Of a DNA stretch of 64,000 nt, positions 36,789 through 44,965 are shown in pieces (position 1 is the stretch's first letter; every line of letters begins with the position of its first letter). A program made the position numbers and the translations under genes. The stretch lies in NCBI GenBank assembly GCA_021838785.1, contig JAKCCV010000005.1, positions 62,001 to 126,000 on the forward strand, given 5' to 3'. The DNA comes from Acidobacteriota bacterium. GTDB taxonomy: Bacteria > Acidobacteriota > Terriglobia > UBA7540. Under the pieces are notes generated by a model. That model saw nothing but the letters and a program-made list of their open reading frames with translations, did not search any database and was not told where the DNA came from.

Positions 36789-38942
36789 TCAAAGCGTCGC
36801 CACGTCCATCTGCAACGTGCTGGTAAAGTCCTTCCACGGAGCCGGGGCAATGCTCCACACGCCCAGGATCGCCGAGCCTTGATAGACGCTCTCAAAGCCG
36901 CTTTCCGATTGTGAGACCGTCTCAATCGGCGTCACCCACCAGCGGCACGGCGGTTGCCCCTTCATCGTCAGCCGAACTTTTTGCCACTCATCCACCATCT
37001 CGAGCGTCTCCGATTCAATCTCTCCCTGAAAGGCCAGCGGCCATCGGGTGCCGTGCGCGCTGAAGTAGCGGTCAGGGGCGTTCGGCGCCAGCAGATTGAT
37101 GACCAATTCAACTCCCAGCACGAGCGGCGCCGGGCAGGACGCCGGCACGATAATCGAAGATCGGCATTCCACCCGCCAAACGCTTTCCGTCGCTTGGCAG
37201 GATAAGGTCTTGCGCGCCTCAAGCGCCGTGGCTCGGCCGTTGAGATGGAGCGTGGCGGCGCGGCGCAGGCTCGCCACGCCCGGCTCTTGAGCGCCCGCCA
37301 AACTTTCCCACCCGCCCGACGCCAGCTCCGGAATTTCTCCCAGCTCCAACGCCTGAAAATCCTTCCAGGTTCTAGGCGCGGGGAAAAGATAGGTGCGAAA
37401 GCAGCGCCGCTCGTAGCGGTCGTACTGAAGCAATTTTTCGAGATGAGGGCCTTTGCTGCGGATAATCTCGTGGATGGAGGCCGGTCCCGCGGTGGCGGCG
37501 CCGCCGGACGCGGCGGCCCGTCGCAGCGCCTCATGGTAGGCTTCCGGCCGTCGCCGCAGGGAATTGATGAGCTCCACATCGGCCGGCTTGAAGTGCAAAC
37601 TGGAAACCGTTCCGCCTTCGGCAGGATGGACGCTCATCGCGTAGCGAGGATGCTCGGCCAGAATCTCCACTCGCCCGTCGGCGTCAAAATCCTGGCGCGT
37701 GATCCGAACCTGTTCTCCGCCCGTCTTCGGCCCGCTCAGCTTGTCCAGCAGCGACTCCGCCTGAATCAGATTTCGCCACAGCGCGCCCCGCAGATGCGGA
37801 GCGTACAGGCCGCCAAACACGCCGTGCCAGTAGGCGTCATTGCACTGCGCGGCGTGCAGCCGCTGTTCGGCTTCGTCCAGCCGAGTGCGGGCGCGCGCGT
37901 CGTCTCCGCTCGCCGTGCGCGCCGCCGCGATGCGCTCGCTCACCCGCAGCATCCACTTGTGGAGTTGGTTCGCTTCCGAATATCGTGCCAAAAAGTTCCG
38001 CCACAACCCGCCTCGCAGAAATCGCCGAAACCGCTCCCCGTCCGGCAAATGCTCGCTCTCTTCCAGGCAGGCTTTCAAGGCCGCCGCCGCGCCCGGCGGC
38101 AACGCCCATTCCATCATCTCCGCGTAGGAAGCCGTCGGCAGATAAATCCGTCCGAGCGGCTCGTGCGCCTGCAAATACGTTCCCGCCGGCGTCGTCTCCA
38201 GCCAATCCGCGGCGTTTTCGAGCGTCGTGAAAAACCGTTCCAGCCAGCCGTTGGTGTAACAATGCTCGTAGGTGCCGGGCCACACCCCGAACTTTTCGCA
38301 ATCGTCGCCAAAGGCGAAAAGCCGGCCGGACCCCTGAAGCCCTTCCCGCAAAATCCGCAACGTTTCCTCCGGCTCGCGGAAAGGAATCGTGTAGCGGAGG
38401 GACTTGAGCGCCGGAATCAGCCGGACGGTGTAGCCGGCCTCCTCCGTCACGTAGTCGCCGTGCAACTCGGAGGGTTCCAGACCCGCCGCCAAAAAGTGCG
38501 TGTCATCGAGCGCCGCGTAGCCGACCCCTGCCTCCGCCAGCGGCCGCGCGAGCGACGGCTCCCACACCCGCTCCGCAATCCACGCTCCGCTCGGCCGCGT
38601 CCCGAATCGCCGCTCCAGAAATCTCGCCAGCTTTTCTAGCTGGGCGATTTTGTCCCGGTCCGGAATCGCCGCCAGAATCGGCTCATAGTAACCGCCGCCG
38701 AGCAGTTCAATCTGCTGCCGCTCGAGCAGCCGCCCCAGCTCCTCAAAGTATTCCGCGTGGTGCGCTTCAATCCACTCCAGCAGGCTGCCAGAAAAGTGTA
38801 AGCTCACCCGAATCCGCGGATGCTGTCCCAGCACCCGCACAAAGGGCAGGTAGGCTCGCTGATACGCCTGTTCCATTACATGCTCAAAGTTTCCCACCGG
38901 TTGGTGAGCGTGGACGATCATCGCCAGCGACACACGATTCAC
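36789..38942 (-). CDS. Glycoside hydrolase family 57 (4-alpha-glucanotransferase/alpha-amylase type)
   Basis: Alpha-1,4-glucan-acting enzyme, 717 residues. Conserved GH57 blocks: MIVHAHQPVGNF at the start, GGGYYEPILAAIPDRDKI near residue 82, SGAWIAERVWEP with the nucleophile E124, and FAFGDDCEKFGVWP with the acid/base D214. The positions coincide with E123 and D214 of Thermococcus litoralis 4-alpha-glucanotransferase. The C-terminal part fits the DUF1925/DUF1926 beta domains of that subgroup. The start is a GTG at 38942 with GGAGG seven bases upstream. No signal peptide, so it acts in the cytoplasm, probably on glycogen or maltodextrin. Confidence 0.9.
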   Translation of the reverse strand: MNRVSLAMIVHAHQPVGNFEHVMEQAYQRAYLPFVRVLGQHPRIRVSLHFSGSLLEWIEAHHAEYFEELGRLLERQQIELLGGGYYEPILAAIPDRDKIAQLEKLARFLERRFGTRPSGAWIAERVWEPSLARPLAEAGVGYAALDDTHFLAAGLEPSELHGDYVTEEAGYTVRLIPALKSLRYTIPFREPEETLRILREGLQGSGRLFAFGDDCEKFGVWPGTYEHCYTNGWLERFFTTLENAADWLETTPAGTYLQAHEPLGRIYLPTASYAEMMEWALPPGAAAALKACLEESEHLPDGERFRRFLRGGLWRNFLARYSEANQLHKWMLRVSERIAAARTASGDDARARTRLDEAEQRLHAAQCNDAYWHGVFGGLYAPHLRGALWRNLIQAESLLDKLSGPKTGGEQVRITRQDFDADGRVEILAEHPRYAMSVHPAEGGTVSSLHFKPADVELINSLRRRPEAYHEALRRAAASGGAATAGPASIHEIIRSKGPHLEKLLQYDRYERRCFRTYLFPAPRTWKDFQALELGEIPELASGGWESLAGAQEPGVASLRRAATLHLNGRATALEARKTLSCQATESVWRVECRSSIIVPASCPAPLVLGVELVINLLAPNAPDRYFSAHGTRWPLAFQGEIESETLEMVDEWQKVRLTMKGQPPCRWWVTPIETVSQSESGFESVYQGSAILGVWSIAPAPWKDFTSTLQMDVATL

Positions 38943-39105
38943 GATGCTTCCTCCCCTCCGACCAGAATGCTTGCAGCCCACCTCGCCCGGCCCGCAGCCT
39001 CGCCTCGCTTCGTTGGTTGCCGCTGCCTAGGATAGAATGAATCACGGGCGGCTGTCAGCATCAATCCGAGAGAACCGAGAAAGCGGGCCTCGGCACGGCA
39101 AAGAC

Positions 39106-40293
39106 ATGGCAACGCAAGCGGACATCCGGGCGTTACTTGTTCAATGCAGGCACGAGCTTCCCGCCATGCTGCGCTGCCTTCGTCAAGCCGTCGAGATTGA
39201 ATCTCCAACCCATTGCCAGCCCGCGGTAAATCGGCTGGCCCGTTTTTTTGGCCGCGAATTTCAGCGCCTCGGGGCTCGCGTTCGTCTGCTGCCGCATCCG
39301 ACGGCCGGCTCCGCTGTCATCGCGGAATTTAGCCAGCGACGAGCGGCGTCCGCTCCGCTCAACCGCAAGCCGCTGCTGGTGCTGGGCCACCTCGATACGG
39401 TTTGGGATGTCGGCACGTTGCGGCGGATGCCTTTCAAGATGTCTCGGGGCCGCGCTTATGGCCCGGGCATTCTGGACATGAAGTCCGGCCTGGTGTGCGG
39501 GCTTTGGGCCATGGCGGCGCTCCAGGCGACGGGGCAGGTGCCCTTCGCCCCTGTCCGCTTTTTCCTCAATGCGGACGAGGAGACCGGCAGCCACGCTTTC
39601 CGCCGCGAATTGGAGCAGGAGGCTCGCCGCGCCCAGGCCGTGCTGGTTCTTGAGCCTGCCGCCGAGGGCGGCGCGCTCAAAACCTCGCGCAAAGGCGTTG
39701 GAGAGTTTCAGATAACCGTGCGCGGTCGCTCCGCCCACGCGGGCATCAATCCGCAAGCGGGCGTCAACGCCATTGTGGAGTTGGCAGGCCAAATTCTGCG
39801 GCTTCAAAAATTTGCCCAAGCCCATCCGGGCTTGACGTTGAATGTAGGCGTCATCGAAGGCGGCACGCGAGCCAACGTGGTTCCCGAGCTGGCCCGCGCC
39901 CGCCTGGATGTGAGGATTCCGCGCCGCCGGGACGCTCGCCTCGTCGAGCATCAACTTCGGGCGCTGAAGCCGATTCATCCCGAAGCCCGCCTGGAAATTA
40001 CCGGCGGTATCAATCGCCCACCCCTGGAACGTCCCATGAGCGCAGCCCTTTGGCAACAGGCCCATCGCTTGGGGCGAGTGCTCGGCATGGAACTCAAAGA
40101 AGCTTCGACCGGAGGCGGCTCGGATGGTAACTTCACCGCGGCGCTTGGCGTCCCCACGCTCGATGGACTGGGCGGTGTTGGAGATGGCGCCCACGCCCGC
40201 CATGAACACGTCATCGTCGCCGAACTCCCTCGCCGCGCCGCCTTGCTCGCCGCTTTGCTCGCCAGCTTGGGCCGTCGCCCGTCGGAAAAATAA
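39106..40293 (+). CDS. M20-family metallopeptidase (carboxypeptidase G2-like)
   Basis: Dizinc amidohydrolase/peptidase, 395 residues from the ATG at 39106; an upstream ATG at 39037 would add 23 non-conserved residues and neither has a clear ribosome site. LLVLGHLDTVWD and GPGILDMKSGLV give the first zinc His and bridging Asp, NADEETGS the catalytic Glu, RSAHAG the dimerisation-domain His, and DGAHARHEHV the last zinc His. The substrate may be an N-acylated amino acid or C-terminal glutamate; distance from the GNAT/NSAR operon (18 kb) makes any link speculative. Confidence 0.88.
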   Translation: MATQADIRALLVQCRHELPAMLRCLRQAVEIESPTHCQPAVNRLARFFGREFQRLGARVRLLPHPTAGSAVIAEFSQRRAASAPLNRKPLLVLGHLDTVWDVGTLRRMPFKMSRGRAYGPGILDMKSGLVCGLWAMAALQATGQVPFAPVRFFLNADEETGSHAFRRELEQEARRAQAVLVLEPAAEGGALKTSRKGVGEFQITVRGRSAHAGINPQAGVNAIVELAGQILRLQKFAQAHPGLTLNVGVIEGGTRANVVPELARARLDVRIPRRRDARLVEHQLRALKPIHPEARLEITGGINRPPLERPMSAALWQQAHRLGRVLGMELKEASTGGGSDGNFTAALGVPTLDGLGGVGDGAHARHEHVIVAELPRRAALLAALLASLGRRPSEK

Positions 40294-40350
40294 CTCGAAA
40301 ATTTATTGTGAATTTGGTTTCGTTTGGGATGCGTCGTGAATTCCACGCCC

Positions 40351-40540
40351 ATGAGTGTGGCGGCTCGGTGTTGCAGGGGAGGGGGAACGTTTGCAGGGTA
40401 GCCACCGAGCCGCCTCGGAAGCGCCACTCATTTGATGACCTTAGCTTAGTAGCTTGGCGTTACGGGGTCAGTGATTTCAATCACATGCCAAGCAACATGG
40501 CGGGCTTGGACGGGAAGTCCAGTTAAGTCTGCTAACTTAT
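40351..40540. ncRNA. Array of hairpins between the M20 gene and serS; candidate structured RNA
   Basis: Four successive dyads: (1) ATGAGTG 40351-40357 with CACTCAT 40425-40431, enclosing the perfect 12-bp pair GGCGGCTCGGTG 40359-40370 / CACCGAGCCGCC 40403-40414; (2) GCTTGGC 40452-40458 with GCCAAGC 40487-40493, enclosing GTGAT TTCA ATCAC; (3) TGGAC 40507-40511 / GTCCA 40517-40521; (4) TAAGT 40524-40528 / ACTTA 40535-40539. No open frame and no U-tract. It matches no riboswitch class I can recall. The inner dyad of (2), GTGA-N6-TCAC, also resembles a CRP/FNR site. Confidence 0.4.
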
Positions 40541-40735
40541 GTAGAATGCGCAACTTACAATCTTATGCCAAACCCTGACAACCCCTCGCGGCCCCACCCT
40601 CTCGCCCGGAATCCCATCATTCTCTAAGGAATCCACATGTCGCAAAATCTCTCATCGCGCGCGCACGTTATCGCCCCGCGCAGCGGATTAGACCATGTGT
40701 GCGTATGGCCAACTTCTCAGCAGGTTTTATGTTAG

Positions 40736-42025
<1,290 letters not shown>

Positions 42026-42263
42026 GGGATGGCGACGCAAGGCGCGAGGGGAGTCTTGGGAAAGTAGAATTGACACAACGTATCCTTAAGCCACAAAAAC
42101 CTTCAAAAAAGACGGCCTCGAGCGCCCCTTGGATTTTCGCATCTTGCACAAACCATTAGACTTATAAAATTTTACAAAATTCTGTCCCAAACGCCCCAAT
42201 TGTCCCATTTTGAGGTGGTAGCCTAGGGGAAGGGGCATTTTTCGCGCCGCGTGGGGGGAAGCG

Positions 42264-42299
42264 CGCGGGCTGGCGGCACGCCAGGAAAATCAGCCCGCG
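42264..42299. other. Strong inverted repeat downstream of serS
   Basis: CGCGGGCT at 42264-42271 pairs perfectly with AGCCCGCG at 42292-42299, with an inner CTGGCG/CGCCAG hairpin. No T-run follows on either strand, so it is not a standard terminator. The rest of 42026-42356 is AT-rich in its middle (42160-42220) and shows no gene. Confidence 0.6.
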
Positions 42300-42356
42300 T
42301 TATCCGGCCACAGGCTAAATTTCCGGACTTGGCACGGGCGAAGCTTTGAAGTCGTG

Positions 42357-42460
42357 TGCTGAGTCAGAAGTTTGATGAACAGCTAAAAGCCTGTTTCCCG
42401 CAACGGCGCAAAGGTCGCCAAGGACTTGCAGGGGGTCTCACGGCGGGAATTTTCCATCCT
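42357..42460 (+). repeat. Dispersed ~100-bp repeat, copy 2
   Basis: Inverted relative to the copy at 30131-30232 and about 80% identical by eye. It marks the left edge of the accessory island. Confidence 0.75.
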
Positions 42461-42641
42461 TACTTACGACCGAGGCCAGCCGTCCGTGCTTTCTACGACA
42501 AATGTAGGAAAACATCTCCCAGCGGCGGAGCCAACGGCCCAGGGCAAACTCGGAGCCGGCCCTGGAAATCCACCCGAGCCTTGTGGGTAGCCGCGACGGC
42601 GCGGTTTCCGTCGCGGGTTCGCAAGGGTTGAACGGCCCGGC

Positions 42642-42922
42642 GCGTCGCGCGGGGGTGCCGATGATGCCATCGAAGCCGCCGGAGCGCATGATGTCGCCGA
42701 AGGTGACGGGGCGGGGTTGTGGCGACGGTTTCTGACCGCCGATTTGGAGTGCGGCGGCTCGCCGCCGCCTTCGAAAGCGGGAGCAAGCTCCCGCACTCCA
42801 TAACCGGGTCGGCGCTCAGAGGCCGCCGCTCCAGCAAACCCATCGAAGGCGTTGACGCGCTCGCGCTTAGCCTCGCCAAAGGGCGTTCCTTGGTCGTAGA
42901 TGTCCGGGCCAATGAGCGAATT
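42642..42922 (-). pseudogene. Relic of an Eco57I-like DNA methylase, split by a REP-like element
   Basis: On the minus strand, 42922-42842 reads NSLIGPDIYDQGTPFGEAKR followed by ERVNAFD, and 42701-42642 reads FGDIMRSGGFDGIIGTPARR. In intact Eco57I/COG1002-type methylases these are neighbouring blocks, the second ending in the catalytic NPPY motif, which here is destroyed (GTPARR). About 140 bases of repeat-like DNA sit between them. The rest of the gene is unrecognisable, so only a fossil remains. Confidence 0.6.
42746..42799. repeat. REP-like double-hairpin element
   Basis: Outer inverted ends GGAGTGCGG (42746-42754) and CCGCACTCC (42791-42799) enclose GGCGGCTCGCCGCC and the perfect GCGGGAGCAAGCTCCCGC (42777-42794). 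This two-hairpin layout is that of bacterial interspersed palindromic elements. It interrupts the methylase relic. Confidence 0.75.
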
Positions 42923-43080
42923 GGCGCAGCGGGTAGGGCAGCGGCGCGCGTCGTTGGCGCTCCTCTGCGGCGTTTGTGCCGTCGGCGCTGGCAGTCGGGC
43001 CTTGGCAAGGAATGGAGGGCGACAGGGGCCGAGAGCCGCAGGGGTCGGACGGCCCAGCGTGTCGCGCGGGGTGAGGGAGT

Positions 43081-43416
43081 GTGAAACTCTGCGGTTCCTT
43101 CTGGCAGGCACCGGTCCGAGCCGCTTCGGGCAGCTCCGTGCACAAGCAACCGCGCCTCAGCAAACGCGGCAACGTCCACCTGCGCCGCGCCCTCTACATG
43201 CCCGCCCTGGTCGCCCTTCGCCGCCAGCCCCACCGGCGCGCCTTCTATGAACATCTGCGAGCTCGCGGCAAGGCCAAGATGGTTGCTCTGGTCGCCGTCA
43301 TGCGCAAACTCCTCCATGCCATCTTCGGTATGTTCAAACATCGGACTGCCTTCGACGGCAACAAGCTCTACCCGCTCCCCGCAGCCGAAATCTTCACAAC
43401 AAAGGCCGCCGCCTGA
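43081..43416 (+). pseudogene. C-terminal relic of an IS110-family transposase
   Basis: Only the last ~110 codons survive. ASGSSVHKQPRLSKRGN, LRRALYMPALVALRRQPH, KMVALVAVMRKLLHAIFGM and FDGNKLYPLP are the C-terminal Transposase_20 (IS116/IS110/IS902) pattern. The N-terminal DEDD catalytic domain (about 200 residues) is missing, so the element cannot move itself. Just downstream AAAAGAAAA appears twice (43423 and 43447), perhaps part of the old element end. Confidence 0.8.
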
Positions 43417-43526
43417 CGCTCAAAAGAAAAGTTCCCTGCACCTTCAAAAGAAAAACACCTCTTGATGTCCAAGAGAGAATCTACCCCGCTGGCGGCGGAA
43501 GGAATCACACGACCGCATCTATCGCC

Positions 43527-43559
43527 TTGACGCCGCCGCGCCGAGTGCTAAACTCGGCG
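43527..43559 (+). promoter_or_regulatory. Promoter overlapped by a perfect dyad, upstream of the hsdS relic and DUF3644 gene
   Basis: TTGACG (43527-43532) and TAAACT (43549-43554) are 16 bases apart. The 8-bp dyad CGCCGAGT (43539-43546) / ACTCGGCG (43552-43559), loop GCTAA, straddles the -10 box. It may be a repressor site or a hairpin left from the former restriction operon. It is the nearest promoter candidate for the two intact island genes. Confidence 0.4.
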
Positions 43560-43644
43560 TCATAGGAAGGCAATCGAGTGTGACCGAAGAGGTGCTGGAA
43601 TGAGCCTCTCGGGCAAGGGATTGCGGAAAAGCCTGGAGCACGGC

Positions 43645-43713
43645 TCGCCGCCAATCCCAGACCAAGAGCCGCAAAGGAAGCCAAACTGCGGCTACCTTTG
43701 CGCTACCCCGCTC
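43645..43713 (+). repeat. Fragment of the ~210-bp dispersed repeat (copy 3)
   Basis: Matches the last ~65 bases of the copies at 46383-46592 and 63795-64000 (core AATCCCAGACCAAGAGCCGC, then GGAAGCCAAAC and GCTACCTTTGCGCTACC). It is joined directly to the hsdS remnant. Confidence 0.85.
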
Positions 43714-43794
43714 CGCGACGCGCTGCTGCCCAAGCTGGTTTCCGGCGGGATTCGGGTGACGGAGATCGAGAAGTCCGTTGAGGCTCTGAGATGA
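43710..43794 (+). pseudogene. 3' stump of a type I restriction specificity gene
   Basis: The last 27 codons read LRDALLPKLVSGGIRVTEIE then KSVEALR and stop. LRDxLLPKLxSGxIRV is the hallmark end of HsdS proteins. Everything before it has been replaced by the repeat fragment; a 64-codon frame from 43600 only joins the two by chance. Its stop overlaps the ATG of the following gene (ATGA). Confidence 0.75.
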
Positions 43795-44870
43795 GGCGTG
43801 AAGCCCGTTTGCTCTTGGAAAAGGCTTTAGATTCGTTGATTCTAAGCGTTGAACATTTTAATCGCCCGGACGAGCGGGGACGGACGACCACGGTACTTAT
43901 ACTGTTGGATCACTCCTTTGAGATGCTCTTGAAGGCTGCAATCCTTCACCACGGGGGCAAAATCCGCGAAAGGGGGGCAAGGGAAACGATCGGTTTTGAT
44001 GCGTGCGTGCGGCGCGCGCTCAGCGACGGAAACGTCAAGTTTCTCACCGACGATCAAGCCCTGACGCTTCAATCGATCAACGGACTGCGGGATGCTGCAC
44101 AGCACCATTTGATCGATATCTCGGAGGAGCAGCTATATATCCACGCTCAGGCCGGCGTCACCCTTTTTGGTGACATACTGAAGAGGGTCTTCGGGCAGGA
44201 GCTACGCGACCGCCTGCCTGCGCGAGTCCTGCCCATTTCGACGATGGCACCCGTGGATCTCGAGACTCTGTTTAGCGAGGAAAGCAAGGAAATAGTTAAG
44301 CTACTGGGACCCCGAACTCGGCGAAGGACGGAGGCGCACGCACGCCTTCGGCCACTGGCTATTCTCGATGCCACAATTCGCGGCGAGAAGTTGCAGCCCA
44401 GCGCCGGGGAGCTTCGGAACAAGGCGAGCGAACTGAGCGGCGGCAAGCGCTGGCAGGATGTATTCCCCGGCGTCGCGTCGGTAACCGTTACAGAGAATGG
44501 CGCTGGTCATCGCGTGGGCCTTCGCATTGAGAAGAAACGGGGCATCCCGGTCCAGCTCGTGCCGGAGGGTACGCCTGGTGCCTCAGTGGTCGCAGTAAAG
44601 CGAGTCAACGAGCTGGGCTATTACAACATGGGCAGGGATCAACTCGCGACCCATTTGGGGCTGTCGAGGAACAAGACGACCGCAGCGATTTGGCGGTTCG
44701 AGGTTCAAAAGGATCCAGAGTGCTTCATGGAGGTAAAGATCGGCAAAACGTCGTTCAAGCGGTATTCGCAGCGCGCGTTGGAGAGGATCCGGCAGCACCT
44801 CGGCGCGAAACCGGCCGAAGAGGTGTGGGCCGAGTATAAGCAGTCGAGGTTGAAGGGGAAACCGCAATGA
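43791..44870 (+). CDS. DUF3644-like (HEPN-type) protein with C-terminal winged-helix-like domain
   Basis: 359 residues, intact. The N-terminal helical domain (LLLEKALDSLILSVEHFN, LLDHSFEMLLKAAIL) resembles DUF3644. INGLRDAAQHH at 96-106 contains R100-x4-H105, the catalytic signature of HEPN ribonucleases. The C-terminal 290-345 region (GRDQLATHLGLSRNKTTAAI, then FKRYSQRALERI) looks like a winged-helix or helix-turn-helix unit. The start overlaps the hsdS stop (ATGA), implying translational coupling in an ancestral restriction operon. Codon use (several ATA, TTA codons) differs from the surrounding core genes, suggesting transfer. Role as RNase toxin or defence effector is inference. Confidence 0.75.
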   Translation: MRREARLLLEKALDSLILSVEHFNRPDERGRTTTVLILLDHSFEMLLKAAILHHGGKIRERGARETIGFDACVRRALSDGNVKFLTDDQALTLQSINGLRDAAQHHLIDISEEQLYIHAQAGVTLFGDILKRVFGQELRDRLPARVLPISTMAPVDLETLFSEESKEIVKLLGPRTRRRTEAHARLRPLAILDATIRGEKLQPSAGELRNKASELSGGKRWQDVFPGVASVTVTENGAGHRVGLRIEKKRGIPVQLVPEGTPGASVVAVKRVNELGYYNMGRDQLATHLGLSRNKTTAAIWRFEVQKDPECFMEVKIGKTSFKRYSQRALERIRQHLGAKPAEEVWAEYKQSRLKGKPQ

Positions 44871-44965
44871 GCACTTTTCCGGCCAGTCTGGAACCTCTCG
44901 CCGGGGCGGATTTATCGTGAAACTCGAGGGCAGAATGTGGTGGTCGGCTCGGGAGGCAGGCTCTG

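Noticed and set aside
42493-43341. 282-codon minus-strand frame across the island
   Set aside because: A mosaic of repeat, methylase relic and antisense of the IS110 relic; not one protein.
43600-43794. 64-codon protein joining repeat and hsdS tail
   Set aside because: The first half is repeat sequence found elsewhere without the tail, so the joined frame is accidental.
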